DNA of 64,000 bases from Solibaculum_A intestinale (GCF_040096205.1 NZ_JBBMFD010000012.1:1-64000), one strand, 5' to 3'; shown: positions 7,782 to 17,895, counted from the stretch's first letter. Numbers and translations are program-made. Notes: generated from the letters alone by a model not told the origin.

Positions 7782-10034
7782 ATGTCGAAAGGCCCGACGA
7801 GGAAGATGGTCGTGAAAATGACGGTGCTCATGGTGCTTCTGGTCTTTGTCGCCTTCGGTACGGTGCTTGGACAGTTGGTAAACATCCAGTTCATCAACGG
7901 CGACTACTACCAGGAAAAGGCCATCAACCAGCAGCTGCGCACTTCGACCATCAACGCGGCCCGCGGCACCATATACGACTGCAATATGAAGGCAATGGTC
8001 ACCAGCGGCACCGTCTGGACGGTGGTGCTTTCTCCCGCCGACATTGATTCGGACGAGAAGCTAAATAAAATTGCCGACGGCCTGGCGCCAATTTTGGGCA
8101 TCGACCGGGCTGTCATCATGGAAAAGGGACAGAACAAAAAGTCCCAGTTTCAGATCATCGCCCGTAAGGTGGAGAAGCCGGTGTTCGATGCCATTTCCAC
8201 CTTTGTGGTGGACAATGACATTGGAAATGCCGTGGTCATGATCGAAGACTCCAAGCGCTACTATTCCTACGGCGACCTGGGCGCTTCCATCATCGGCTTC
8301 ACCGGCACCGACAACCAGGGCCTCCAGGGCATCGAGGCCGCTTACGACAACGTGCTCCAGGGCGTGCCCGGCAAGGTGGTAGTGGCCAAGAACGCCTACC
8401 AGACCGACATGCCCTTTGACTATGAAACCCAGATCGAACCTCAGGACGGGAGCAGCCTGGTTCTGACCATCGACGAAAGCATCCAGGCCTTTGTAGAACG
8501 CAGTCTGGAAACGGCGGTGCAGGAGAACGACGTGGGCAACCGGGCCGCCGCCATCGTTATGAATGTGAAAACCGGCGAGATTCTCGCCATGGCCACCGAG
8601 CCGGACTACGACCTGACAAAGCCCTTCGAACTTTACGACCCGAGCCTGCAGTCCATCATCGACGCGGCGTCGGAGGAGGACAAAGAAAAGACCACTACGG
8701 ATGTATTCAACTACCAATGGAGCAACAAGGCCATCACCGATACTTATGAGCCGGGTTCCGTTTTCAAGACATTTACCTCCGCCATGGCGCTGGAGGAAAA
8801 GAAGGTTTCCGCGTCGGATACCTTTTTCTGTCCGGGCTACCAGATTGTGGGTGGCATTCGCATCAACTGCGCGAAAACCACCGGTCACGGCTCCTTAGAC
8901 TTCTGGGGCGCGCTGCAAAAGTCCTGCAACCCCTCCTTTATGCAGATCGGCGAACGGGTGGGGCCCCACCTGTTCTTCCAGTACTTCAAGTCCTTCGGCT
9001 TTACCGAGAAAACCGGGATTGACCTGCTGGGAGAGGCCGCCAACACCGGCCTTTACCACAAAGAGGAAGACTTAAAGCCCGTCGAGCTTGCCACCTCTTC
9101 CTTCGGCCAGACCTTCAAGGTTACCCCCATCCAGATGATCACCGCTTTCTGCGCGGCGGTCAACGGCGGCAACCTGATGGAACCCTATATCGTCAGCAAG
9201 GTGCTTGACAGCGACGGCAACATCATCGAGAGTACCCAGCCTACCGTGCGCCGCCAGGTGATTTCTGCAGAAACCTCCGCGGAACTTTGCAAGATGCTGG
9301 AATCGGTGGTGTCCATCAGCGGCGGACGAAACGCCTACATCCCCGGCTACCGGGTGGGCGGCAAGACCGGTACCTCCCAGAAGCAGGATAAGTGGAATGA
9401 AGATCATACTGCTCGTCCTTACCGCATTGCTTCCTTCTGCGGCTTCGCCCCGGCGGACGACCCGCAGATTGCCATGCTGGTTCTTCTCGACGAACCCCAC
9501 GGAGACAACGCAAACGGCGGCGCCATCGCGGCACCCGTGCTGCGCGAGGTGTTCGAGGACGCCCTGCCTCATCTGGGCATCCAGCCGGTCTACAGCGAAA
9601 GCGAGCTGGAAAACGCCGATACCAGCGCCCCGGCCCTGGTGGGCCTTACCACCTCCCAAGCCCAGACCAAGCTTACCCAGTCCGGCTTTAAAACCAAGAT
9701 CATCGGCTCGGGCGATACGGTGCTCAAACAGGTGCCGTCTCAGTACAGCACCATGCCCCGCGGCGGGACCGTAGTGCTCTATACCTCCTCGGATACCGGC
9801 CAGGAAGGGGACGTGGTGGTGCCCGACTTTGCCAGCATGACCCTGTCCCAGGCAAATGCGGCGGCGGTGGGCGCCGGGCTCAACGTGCGCATCACCGGCA
9901 TCGGGCTGGAAAGCACCGACGCGTACTGCTCCAAGCAAAGCATCGCCGCGGATACGACGGTGCTGCGCGGAACCGTCATCGAGCTGGAATTCCTGCACAA
10001 GGTGGATGAAAACGTCGGCAACCTGATTGAATAG
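7782..10034 (+). CDS. Class B penicillin-binding protein 2 with two PASTA domains (PbpB/SpoVD type)
   Basis: A 750-residue transpeptidase for division or spore septal peptidoglycan. One membrane anchor lies at about residues 12-32 and a dimerisation domain at about 50-220. In the transpeptidase domain the active-site motif is SVFK with Ser326, the second motif SCN at about 381-383 and KTG at about 528-530. Two C-terminal PASTA repeats (about 608-665 and 673-740) bind glycan or stem peptides. Bacillus has both PbpB and SpoVD here; only one copy is seen in this cluster, so the division/sporulation choice is open. The start is ATG 7782 after AAAGGGAGGAAAGAGG. Confidence 0.93.
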   Translation: MSKGPTRKMVVKMTVLMVLLVFVAFGTVLGQLVNIQFINGDYYQEKAINQQLRTSTINAARGTIYDCNMKAMVTSGTVWTVVLSPADIDSDEKLNKIADGLAPILGIDRAVIMEKGQNKKSQFQIIARKVEKPVFDAISTFVVDNDIGNAVVMIEDSKRYYSYGDLGASIIGFTGTDNQGLQGIEAAYDNVLQGVPGKVVVAKNAYQTDMPFDYETQIEPQDGSSLVLTIDESIQAFVERSLETAVQENDVGNRAAAIVMNVKTGEILAMATEPDYDLTKPFELYDPSLQSIIDAASEEDKEKTTTDVFNYQWSNKAITDTYEPGSVFKTFTSAMALEEKKVSASDTFFCPGYQIVGGIRINCAKTTGHGSLDFWGALQKSCNPSFMQIGERVGPHLFFQYFKSFGFTEKTGIDLLGEAANTGLYHKEEDLKPVELATSSFGQTFKVTPIQMITAFCAAVNGGNLMEPYIVSKVLDSDGNIIESTQPTVRRQVISAETSAELCKMLESVVSISGGRNAYIPGYRVGGKTGTSQKQDKWNEDHTARPYRIASFCGFAPADDPQIAMLVLLDEPHGDNANGGAIAAPVLREVFEDALPHLGIQPVYSESELENADTSAPALVGLTTSQAQTKLTQSGFKTKIIGSGDTVLKQVPSQYSTMPRGGTVVLYTSSDTGQEGDVVVPDFASMTLSQANAAAVGAGLNVRITGIGLESTDAYCSKQSIAADTTVLRGTVIELEFLHKVDENVGNLIE

Positions 10035-10072
10035 CATAAAAGCAAACCACAATAGAAGAAGGAGGCCCTGCC

Positions 10073-11512
10073 ATGACGCTCGGCGAGCTGCTGGCGCCCC
10101 AAAGGGTGCCGCAGAGCTTGACCGACGTGAAAATCAGCGCCATCGCCCGCAACATCGAGCGGGTGACGCAGGGAAGTCTATTTGTTATCACCAAAAAGCA
10201 TCTCCATGAAGGAACACAGCTGGCCCACCAGGCCCTCAAGGCCGGGGCTGCCGCCGTGGTCACCCAGGAGGACTTGCAGCTGGAGCGGCAGGTTCTGGTG
10301 GAGGACACTGCCGAAAGCTACGCCAAGCTCTGTTCCGCCTGGTTCGGCCATCCCGCCCAGAAGCTCAAGCTCCTGGGCGTCACCGGCACCAACGGAAAAA
10401 CCACCGTCACCCACATGCTCAAGGAAATCTTAGAGCAGGCGGGGCACCGGTGCGGCCTGGTGGGAACCATCGGCAACGAAACCGGCAAAAGCGCCCTGGA
10501 AGCCCACAACACCACCCCCGACGCTTTCGAGCTCCATTCCCTGTTCGCCAGGATGGTGGAGGAAGGGTGCGAGTACGCGGTGATGGAGGTTTCCTCCCAT
10601 GCGCTCGACCAGGGCCGGGTAGCCGGCTTGACTTTTGAGGCGGGCGTGTTTACAAACCTGACCCAGGACCACTTGGATTATCACAAAACCATGCAAAACT
10701 ACCTGCTTGCCAAGCGCAAGCTGTTCGAGCAGTCCAAGCAGGCGGTGCTCAACCTGGACGATCCGTACGGGCTGAAAATCGCCGACGGCCTTTCCTGCCG
10801 GAAGGTTACCTTCTCCATCCGCTCCGGCAACGCCGATTACTTTGCCGATTCCTTCACCCCCCACCCGGCAGGAATTGATTTTAACCTGATCGCACCCCAG
10901 GGGAAAAGCCGGGTGAATCTGAAGGTGCCCGGAGCGTTTTCCGCGTCGAACGCCCTTGCCGCGGCGGCCTGCGCCCTTGTGGTGGGCATCCCGTTTTTGA
11001 CGGTGACAGCGGGGCTCAATGCCTTCCCCGGAGTCAAGGGCAGGCTGGAGCTGGTAGAGACCGGGCGGCCCTTTACCGTGGCCATTGATTACGCCCATAC
11101 CCCAGACGGGCTTCGTAAGGTCATTGAGGCGGTGAAAACCTCCGCAAAAGGGCGGGTGGTGGTCCTCTTCGGCTGCGGCGGAGACCGGGACCGCACCAAG
11201 CGTCCCCTCATGGGGCGGGTGGTTGCGTCCATGGCCGATTATGCTATAATAACCAGTGACAATCCCCGCACGGAGGATCCGAAGAAGATCATCGACGAAA
11301 TCCTGGAAGGGATGGGAGGCGGAAGGGCGTCCTATACCGTTATTGTTAATCGGGCCCAGGCCATCCGTTTCGCCATCCAAAACGCAAGAACGGATGATTT
11401 TATCCTGCTCGCGGGAAAGGGCCACGAAACCTACCAGGTGCTGCGCGAAGGGGTCATTCCTTTCGACGAACGGGAGATTATAAAAGAGGCGCTCAAAGAG
11501 CCGCTTTCCTAG
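10073..11512 (+). CDS. murE: UDP-MurNAc-tripeptide synthetase (meso-DAP adding)
   Basis: A 479-residue Mur ligase that adds the third amino acid of the stem peptide using ATP in the cytoplasm. The Mur N-domain covers roughly residues 1-95, the ATP loop is GVTGTNGKTTVTHM (about 103-116), and the C-domain carries TSDNPRTEDP. The DNPR signature is the one known to select meso-diaminopimelate over lysine, so the wall is predicted to be DAP-type. The start is ATG 10073 after GGAGGCCCTGCC, 38 bp behind pbp. Confidence 0.95.
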   Translation: MTLGELLAPQRVPQSLTDVKISAIARNIERVTQGSLFVITKKHLHEGTQLAHQALKAGAAAVVTQEDLQLERQVLVEDTAESYAKLCSAWFGHPAQKLKLLGVTGTNGKTTVTHMLKEILEQAGHRCGLVGTIGNETGKSALEAHNTTPDAFELHSLFARMVEEGCEYAVMEVSSHALDQGRVAGLTFEAGVFTNLTQDHLDYHKTMQNYLLAKRKLFEQSKQAVLNLDDPYGLKIADGLSCRKVTFSIRSGNADYFADSFTPHPAGIDFNLIAPQGKSRVNLKVPGAFSASNALAAAACALVVGIPFLTVTAGLNAFPGVKGRLELVETGRPFTVAIDYAHTPDGLRKVIEAVKTSAKGRVVVLFGCGGDRDRTKRPLMGRVVASMADYAIITSDNPRTEDPKKIIDEILEGMGGGRASYTVIVNRAQAIRFAIQNARTDDFILLAGKGHETYQVLREGVIPFDEREIIKEALKEPLS

Positions 11513-11544
11513 CGGCGGAGAATCAGGAGAAAAGGGGAAGCTAG

Positions 11545-12915
11545 ATGAGAATGTCGGTATCCGAAGCGGCTATGGCCGTGGGCGGAAAATGGGAAACGGA
11601 CGCGGTCTTTTCCAGCGTCTGCACGGACAGCCGAAAGCTCAAGCCCGGATGTCTGTTTGTGGCCGTGGAAGGGGAAAACTTCGACGGCCACGCCTTCATC
11701 CGCGCCGCCGAAGAACAAGGCGCGGCGGCGGTTTTGTGCCACAAGCGGGTGAAATCGGGCTTGCCTGCCATTCTTGTGAAAAACACCCAGACGGCCCTTT
11801 TACGGCTCGCCGCTTATTACCGCTCGAAGTTTGACATCCCGGTGGTGGGCCTGACCGGCAGCGTGGGCAAGACCACTACCAAGGACATGACCGCCTGTGT
11901 CCTTGCAAGCCGGTATCGTACGCTTAAAACCCAGGGCAATTTCAATAATGAAATCGGCCTGCCGCTGACCGTGTTCCAAATGGACGAAACCACCCAAGCA
12001 GCGGTGCTGGAAATGGGTATGAGCAATTTCGGGGAGATTTCCCGCCTATCCCAGGCGGCGGCTCCCACTCTGGGAATCATCACGAAAATCGGCGTGTCCC
12101 ACATGGAGACGCTGGGCTCCCAGGAAGGAATCCTCAAAGCGAAACTGGAACTGCTCGATGGGTTAAAGTCAGGAGCGCCACTCTTACTCAATGGGGACGA
12201 TCCGTTTTTAAAGGACATTACTTATTCAAGCCGCCCGGTGCTTTTCTTCGGGATCGAAAACCAGGCGTGCGACTTTAAAGCGGAGGACATCGAGCAGGGG
12301 GAAGACAGCACCCGCTTTATGGTGTGCTATGAAAGAAAGCGGTATCCGGTTACTCTGCCTACCATCGGGCTTCACAACGTCTATGACGCGCTGGCAGCCT
12401 TCGGGGCGGGGGTCACTCTGGGCGTGCCGCCCCGGGCGGCGGCCAAGGCACTGTCGGGATACCTGCCCTCCGGCATGCGCCAGCGGGTGGTGCGCTGTGA
12501 GGGCCTGACCGTGATTGAGGACTGCTACAACGCCAGCCCCGACTCGGTCAAAGCCGCCCTGACCGCCCTTGGGGAAATGCCCTGTAAGGGACGGCGGGTC
12601 GCGGTGCTGGGCGATATGCTGGAGCTGGGCGGCATTTCCGAAGAAGCCCATCTTTCCTGCGGCATGCAGGCGGCGAAGAACGCCGACCTTTTGTTTGCGT
12701 TCGGCCCCTTGGCAAGCGGGTATGCGAAAGGGGCGCGTGAGGCCGGCATGCAGGCGGTATGGGAGTTTGACGGCAGGGCGGGCAAAGGACCTTTGATTGA
12801 CGCGCTGCTGGAAGCATTACAGGACGGGGACGCGGTTCTTTTTAAGGCGAGCCGAGGGATGAAGCTGGAAGAGGCCATCGCCCCGCTTTATGAGAGGTGG
12901 AAAAAACAGTGTTAG
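11545..12915 (+). CDS. murF: UDP-MurNAc-tripeptide-D-Ala-D-Ala ligase
   Basis: A 456-residue Mur ligase that joins D-Ala-D-Ala to the UDP-MurNAc-tripeptide. The N-domain includes VCTDSRKLKPGCLFVAVEGENFDGH, the ATP loop is GLTGSVGKTTTKDM, and the central block LEMGMSNFGEISRLSQAAAPTLGIITKIGVSH is typical of MurF. The C-domain carries EDCYNASPDSVKAAL. It lies 32 bp after murE, and its stop overlaps the chosen mraY start, suggesting coupled translation. Confidence 0.95.
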   Translation: MRMSVSEAAMAVGGKWETDAVFSSVCTDSRKLKPGCLFVAVEGENFDGHAFIRAAEEQGAAAVLCHKRVKSGLPAILVKNTQTALLRLAAYYRSKFDIPVVGLTGSVGKTTTKDMTACVLASRYRTLKTQGNFNNEIGLPLTVFQMDETTQAAVLEMGMSNFGEISRLSQAAAPTLGIITKIGVSHMETLGSQEGILKAKLELLDGLKSGAPLLLNGDDPFLKDITYSSRPVLFFGIENQACDFKAEDIEQGEDSTRFMVCYERKRYPVTLPTIGLHNVYDALAAFGAGVTLGVPPRAAAKALSGYLPSGMRQRVVRCEGLTVIEDCYNASPDSVKAALTALGEMPCKGRRVAVLGDMLELGGISEEAHLSCGMQAAKNADLLFAFGPLASGYAKGAREAGMQAVWEFDGRAGKGPLIDALLEALQDGDAVLFKASRGMKLEEAIAPLYERWKKQC

Positions 12916-13925
12916 GTGCGGCGACAGGGATAGCGGCCTTGGTGGCGTTTGCGGTAACGGTGCTGCTGGGCTTTGTGGCAATTCCATTTTTAAAACGGCT
13001 GAAATTCGGGCAAAGTATTCTGGAGGACGGCCCGACCTGGCATATGAAAAAGCAGGGAACCCCCACCATGGGCGGTATTATGCCCATCGCGGGGGTGGTC
13101 TGCGCGGTGGCGGTGACCTTTTTGGTCTTTACCATCGCCTGGCCCACCGTGCTGCCGGGTGAGACCTCCCTGCAGAAAACCAGGCTTTGGTTTGGGCTTT
13201 TGATGGCCCTGTGCATGGGCCTGATCGGGTTTCTCGACGATTATATCAAGGTAGTCAAAAAGCGCAACCTGGGCCTTACTTCCAAGCAAAAGCTTTTTTT
13301 GCAGATTCTCGCCGCCTTGGTGTACGCCATCCCGGTGTACCTGGCAGGGGAGCACGGCATGTACATCCCCTTTTACGGGGACTTTGAGATGGGGATCTGG
13401 TACATTCCCGTCATGGTGTTCATCATCGCCGCGGTGGTCAACGCCGTCAACCTGACCGACGGCTTGGACGGCCTGGCATCCAGCGTCACCTTCTTCGTCT
13501 CGGTGACCTTCATGGTCACGGCGGGGCTTCTGAGTATGCTGGGAGTGGCCATTGCGGGCGCTGCCATGGCAGGCGCCTGCCTGGGCTTTCTGGTGTGGAA
13601 CTTCTACCCGGCTAAGGTGTTCATGGGAGACACCGGCTCCCTTTTCATGGGCGGAATGGTCTGCGCGCTGATTTTCGGCGTGGATATGCCGCTTTTGTTC
13701 CTGCCGGCGGGCATCATTTTCCTGGCGGAAACCCTGTCGGTCTCCATGCAGGTGATTTTCTTCAAGCTCACCCACGGCAAACGTCTGTTTAAAATGGCGC
13801 CGCTGCACCATCATTTTGAAATGAGCGGCTGGCGGGAGGTCAAGGTGACCACCGTCTTCTCGATTGTGACGATTGTCGGCTGTATCGCAACGCTTTTACT
13901 TGTGATTTACGACCGTATTTTATAA
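12909..13925 (+). CDS. mraY: Phospho-MurNAc-pentapeptide transferase
   Basis: A polytopic membrane enzyme of about 338 residues that moves phospho-MurNAc-pentapeptide onto undecaprenyl phosphate to make lipid I. About ten helices are visible. Signature loops are GTPTMGGIM, LIGFLDDYIKV with the DD pair, NLTDGLDGLASS, FMGDTGSLFMGG and MAPLHHHFEMSGW. I chose GTG 12909, which has GAGAGGTGG 9 bp upstream; an in-frame GTG at 12897 is possible but sits directly on that ribosome site. The start overlaps the murF stop by 7 bp. No murD follows, unlike the usual order. Confidence 0.95.
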   Translation: MLGAATGIAALVAFAVTVLLGFVAIPFLKRLKFGQSILEDGPTWHMKKQGTPTMGGIMPIAGVVCAVAVTFLVFTIAWPTVLPGETSLQKTRLWFGLLMALCMGLIGFLDDYIKVVKKRNLGLTSKQKLFLQILAALVYAIPVYLAGEHGMYIPFYGDFEMGIWYIPVMVFIIAAVVNAVNLTDGLDGLASSVTFFVSVTFMVTAGLLSMLGVAIAGAAMAGACLGFLVWNFYPAKVFMGDTGSLFMGGMVCALIFGVDMPLLFLPAGIIFLAETLSVSMQVIFFKLTHGKRLFKMAPLHHHFEMSGWREVKVTTVFSIVTIVGCIATLLLVIYDRIL

Positions 13926-14013
13926 CCACACCTGCGCACCCTAACCCATAAGAGAACTTGATTTTGGGACCTTCGTTTATACGCTTGTATATACGCGCCC
14001 CGGGAGGAGGAAT

Positions 14014-15384
14014 ATGCAGATGCAGTCGCAGCCAAGCAAAAGAACCGTCTCATCGGGGCATCCGAAAAAGCGCCGGCCGGCCGCAAAGCCGCGTCCGACG
14101 GTCAGCCACCCGGCGACCGAGAAGGCAAAGCATCAGCACAGGATAAAAAAACGTCCGGTTCCCGCTGCCGACGCTCAGACGGCCAGCCTGACCCGCGGGA
14201 GCGAATCGCCGCTCAAGCGGCGCAACAAGCTTTTTTCCGCCGGCGGATCCTTTGATATTCCGTTTTTCATCATCGTCATGGCGCTGCTCATCATCGGCGT
14301 GCTGATGATGTTTTCCGCCAGCTACGCTTATGCCTATTATTCGTCCAAATTCGGCAACGACGGCTTGTTTTTTGTAAAGCAGCAGGTGCTTTTTGCCGTC
14401 ATCGGCGTGGCGGCCATGCTCTTTATTTCCGCCATCAACTACCGGGTGCTCCATTTCTGGTCGCTGATTATCTTCGGCATCAGCGTGCTGCTGCTCATTG
14501 CCGTCCTCTTTTTCCCCGACCGCAACGGCGCGCACCGGTGGATCCCTTATCCCATCAACTTTCAGCCGTCGGAAATCGCCAAATTTGCCGTCATCGCCAT
14601 TTTTGCGCATTTTATGAGTCTCAACCAGAAGCGGATGAACACCCTTCGCCATGGGGTTTTGCCCTATGTGTCCATCCTGGTTGTGGTGAGCGCTCTTCTG
14701 ATTGTGGAGCCTCACCTGTCCGCCACCATCCTGGTGTGCGCCATCGGCGGCATCATGATGATCGTGGGGGGCACGCCGCTGAAATACTTCGGCATCGCCG
14801 CGGGTGCGGCAGTGGCTTGTTTCGTGGTGGTTTTCTTCTTCCCGAACCTGCTCCCTGGCGGCGTCGGGGAAATGGTGCAGGAAAAGCTCGCCCATGCCTA
14901 CCAGCGCATCGAGGTCTGGCAGGATCCCTTTGTGGACCTGCGAGGGGACGGCTGGCAGACGGTCCAGTCCCTCTACGCCATCGCCTCCGGCGGCTTTATG
15001 GGCGTGGGACTTGGAAACTCCAGGCAGAAATACATGTATATCTCCGAGCCGCAGAACGACTTTGTCTTCGCGGTGGTGTGTGAAGAGCTGGGCTTTGTGG
15101 GCGCGGCGGTCATCATCATCCTGTTTGCGCTGCTGGTCTGGCGCGGATTTGTCATCGCCATGCGGGCGGAGGATAAGTTCGGCGCCCTTTTGGCGGTAGG
15201 TCTTACCGTACAGGTGGGCTTGCAGGCTTTCCTGAACATCGCCGTGGTCACCAACACCATCCCCAACACCGGTATCAGCCTGCCCTTCTTCAGCTACGGC
15301 GGCTCGTCGCTGATCATGCTGCTGGCACAGATGGGGGTGATCCTCTCGGTGTCCCGAGGGTCGAAGCTGCGAAAATCGGTTTAG
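14014..15384 (+). CDS. ftsW: SEDS-family peptidoglycan glycosyltransferase FtsW/SpoVE
   Basis: A 456-residue SEDS polymerase working with the class B PBP encoded upstream. A basic cytoplasmic N-terminal extension of about 80 residues, rich in Lys, Arg and Pro, is longer than in most relatives. About ten membrane helices follow. Family landmarks are NGAHRWIPYPINFQPSEIAKFAVI and the C-terminal PNTGISLPFFSYGGSSL. The start is ATG 14014 after GGGAGGAGGAAT. Whether it serves vegetative division or the spore cortex (SpoVE) cannot be told from sequence alone. Confidence 0.93.
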   Translation: MQMQSQPSKRTVSSGHPKKRRPAAKPRPTVSHPATEKAKHQHRIKKRPVPAADAQTASLTRGSESPLKRRNKLFSAGGSFDIPFFIIVMALLIIGVLMMFSASYAYAYYSSKFGNDGLFFVKQQVLFAVIGVAAMLFISAINYRVLHFWSLIIFGISVLLLIAVLFFPDRNGAHRWIPYPINFQPSEIAKFAVIAIFAHFMSLNQKRMNTLRHGVLPYVSILVVVSALLIVEPHLSATILVCAIGGIMMIVGGTPLKYFGIAAGAAVACFVVVFFFPNLLPGGVGEMVQEKLAHAYQRIEVWQDPFVDLRGDGWQTVQSLYAIASGGFMGVGLGNSRQKYMYISEPQNDFVFAVVCEELGFVGAAVIIILFALLVWRGFVIAMRAEDKFGALLAVGLTVQVGLQAFLNIAVVTNTIPNTGISLPFFSYGGSSLIMLLAQMGVILSVSRGSKLRKSV

Positions 15385-15412
15385 AGAAGTCTAAGAGGAG
15401 GAGGGAATTTTG

Positions 15413-16543
15413 ATGCGGGTGCTGCTGGCCGGCGGGGGAACCGCCGGACACATCAATCCGGCCCTGGCCATCGCGGGAGAAATCCGCAAAAGGGAGCCGG
15501 ACGCACAGATCCTGTTTGTTGGCAATCCCAAGGGAATTGAGGCTAAGCTGGTGGCGAAGGCGGGGTATGACTTTCGCCCAGTGGACGCGCGGGGCTTTTC
15601 CCGCAGTCTGTCGCCCAAAGGCATCGTCTATAACTTAGGCGCCCTTCGCCGGGTGATGACCGCCACCGGCCAGGCGAAAAAGATCATCGAGGAATTTAAG
15701 CCCGACATCGCCGTAGGCACCGGCGGCTATGTCAGCGGCCCGGCCCTGCGCAAGGCGGCCAAGATGGGGATCCCCATCGTCATTCACGAGCAAAACGCCT
15801 ATCCGGGCGTGACCAATAAAATGCTGGCAAAGTCCGCCCAGTGCGTCATGCTCGCTGTGGCGGATGCGCGCAAGCATTTTGAGGGGGACGCCACCTTTGA
15901 GGTGACCGGCAATCCCCTCCGCCAGGAAATCTTGCAGTATACCAGGGAACAGGCGAGAGAGGAACTGGGTATTCCAAAGGACGACCTGCTGATCCTCTCC
16001 TTCGGCGGAAGCCTTGGGGCGGACCGGATTAACCGTGCCATGGCCGACCTGATCGCCTGGTGCTACCCGCTCAAAAACGTGCGGGTCATCCATGGGACCG
16101 GCCGGGCCGGGTATTCCTGGACGCCCGCTCTCATCGAGCAAAAAGGCGTGCCCCTAAACCGGGCGAAGAACATCGACGTGCGCGAGTACATCGACGACAT
16201 GGCCCGCTGCATGGCGGCGGCGGACCTTTGCATCTGCCGCTGCGGGGCGATCACCTTGAGTGAATTGCAGGCCATGGGCAAGGCGTCCATCCTGATCCCG
16301 TCTCCCAACGTCACCGCAAACCATCAGTATCATAACGCCATGACGCTGGTCAAGCGGGACGCGGCCTGCCTGATTGAGGACGATAAGCTTACCGGCGAGA
16401 CCCTGGTGCATACGGTAAAGGAGATCCTCGCGACCCCAGACCGGCTCAAAAAGATGGGCGAGCGGGCCAAGGAAACCGCGATTTTAGATGCAGGCGAACG
16501 CATCTACCGGGTAATCACCCGCGTTCTAAAGCAGAAGAAGTAA
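15413..16543 (+). CDS. murG: UDP-GlcNAc:lipid I GlcNAc transferase
   Basis: A 376-residue GT28 enzyme that converts lipid I to lipid II on the inner membrane face. The first glycine loop is LLAGGGTAGHINPALA; the second is LSFGGSLGADRIN. The donor-site region RCGAITLSELQAMGKASILIPSP is typical. The start is ATG 15413, 8 bp after GGAGGAGGG; a TTG directly upstream is less likely. It follows ftsW by 28 bp. Confidence 0.95.
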   Translation: MRVLLAGGGTAGHINPALAIAGEIRKREPDAQILFVGNPKGIEAKLVAKAGYDFRPVDARGFSRSLSPKGIVYNLGALRRVMTATGQAKKIIEEFKPDIAVGTGGYVSGPALRKAAKMGIPIVIHEQNAYPGVTNKMLAKSAQCVMLAVADARKHFEGDATFEVTGNPLRQEILQYTREQAREELGIPKDDLLILSFGGSLGADRINRAMADLIAWCYPLKNVRVIHGTGRAGYSWTPALIEQKGVPLNRAKNIDVREYIDDMARCMAAADLCICRCGAITLSELQAMGKASILIPSPNVTANHQYHNAMTLVKRDAACLIEDDKLTGETLVHTVKEILATPDRLKKMGERAKETAILDAGERIYRVITRVLKQKK

Positions 16544-16559
16544 ACCCTGTCTTGCACCC

Positions 16560-16620
16560 AAAAGCACGTACCGGCATACGATAGGTTGCAGGGGAATTTG
16601 ATTCCTCGGTTGTGCTTTTT
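16560..16620 (+). promoter_or_regulatory. Long hairpin with T-run before murA
   Basis: AAAAGCAC (16560-16567) pairs with GTGCTTTT (16612-16619), with a further CCG/CGG pairing inside and a short T-run. It could be a weak terminator or attenuator between murG and murA. A poor TTGATT-N16-TATAGG lies across its 3' arm. Confidence 0.45.
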
Positions 16621-16641
16621 ATAGGAAAGGGTGCTGAAAAT

Positions 16642-17895
16642 ATGGCAAAACTGATGGTACAGGGCGGAAAGCGCCTTTGCGGCGAACTGACGGTGCACGG
16701 CGCGAAAAACAGCGCGCTGCCTCTTTTGGCGGCGTCCCTCCTGGGCGACACTCCCAGCATCATACATAATTGCCCGGAGCTTTCGGATGTGGACTCGTCC
16801 ATTCATATTCTAGAGTGGCTGGGTTGCCGGGTGAAGAGGGAAGGGAGCACCATCGTCGTCGATTCCTCCAGCATCGACCGGTGCGACATTCCGGATAATC
16901 TCATGCGAGAAATGCGTTCTTCCGTGGTGTTTTTGGGCGCCATCGCCGCCAAATGCGGCAAGGCGCGCATCAGCTTTCCCGGCGGGTGCGAGCTGGGACC
17001 CCGTCCCATCGACCTGCATCTGACCGCGCTGCGGCAGCTGGGCCTAACCATCGACGAGGGCCATGGGGAACTGGACTGTTATGCCAAAAATGGCCTTACC
17101 GGCACCGAGATTACTCTGTCTTTCCCCAGCGTGGGTGCCACGGAGAACATCATCCTGGCCGGCGCCACGGCGAAGGGGACCACCCGGATCCTCAACGCCG
17201 CCAGGGAACCGGAAATCAGCGACCTGGCCGATTTTCTAAACGGCTGCGGCGCGCGCATCTATGGAGCCGGGGAAGGGACCATCCGCATCGAAGGGGTTTC
17301 CCGCTTGAGCGGGACCGAGCATACCGTCATCCCCGACCGCATCTGTGCGGCTACTTATATGGCCGCCGCCGCAGTCACCCAGGGAAACATCTGCCTGCGG
17401 GGCATCATCCCCGCCCACTTAGGCCCGGTTCTCTCCCTGTTTTCCGAGGCCGGGTGCGACCTGTCCCTCAACGGGCGGGACCTGCGCATTACCGCCCCGC
17501 CCCGGCTGCACTCGTTGAAAACCGTGCGTACCATGCCCTACCCGGGCTTTCCCACCGACGCCCAGGCGCCGGTCATGTCCATGGCCGCCCTGGCCGACGG
17601 TACGAGCGTCTTTGTGGAGAACATCTTTGAAAGCCGCTATAAGCACGTGGGAGAGCTGATGCGGTTGGGCGCCCACATCAAGGTGGAAGGAAAGGTAGCC
17701 GTGGTGGAAGGGGTACCGCGCCTGTCCGGTGCGCCGGTGGAAGCCACCGACCTGCGGGGCGGCGCTGCGCTGGTGGTGGCGGGCCTGGCGGCCGAAGGCG
17801 TCACCGAGATTACTGGCCTGCACCATCTTGACCGGGGCTATGAACATATGGAAGACACGCTTCGCGCCGTGGGTGCGGTGTTGGAGAGAGTATAA
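16642..17895 (+). CDS. murA: UDP-N-acetylglucosamine 1-carboxyvinyltransferase
   Basis: A 417-residue MurA catalysing the first committed step of peptidoglycan synthesis, enolpyruvyl transfer from PEP to UDP-GlcNAc. The PEP-binding loop reads FPGGCELGPRPIDLHL with the reactive Cys at about 116, the fosfomycin target; it is Cys and not the resistant Asp. The N-terminal GAKNSALPLLAASLL is also present. The start is ATG 16642 after AGGAAAGGGTGCTG; the frame extends upstream without family likeness. murA in the position usually held by murB is a departure from the Bacillus order. Confidence 0.95.
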   Translation: MAKLMVQGGKRLCGELTVHGAKNSALPLLAASLLGDTPSIIHNCPELSDVDSSIHILEWLGCRVKREGSTIVVDSSSIDRCDIPDNLMREMRSSVVFLGAIAAKCGKARISFPGGCELGPRPIDLHLTALRQLGLTIDEGHGELDCYAKNGLTGTEITLSFPSVGATENIILAGATAKGTTRILNAAREPEISDLADFLNGCGARIYGAGEGTIRIEGVSRLSGTEHTVIPDRICAATYMAAAAVTQGNICLRGIIPAHLGPVLSLFSEAGCDLSLNGRDLRITAPPRLHSLKTVRTMPYPGFPTDAQAPVMSMAALADGTSVFVENIFESRYKHVGELMRLGAHIKVEGKVAVVEGVPRLSGAPVEATDLRGGAALVVAGLAAEGVTEITGLHHLDRGYEHMEDTLRAVGAVLERV

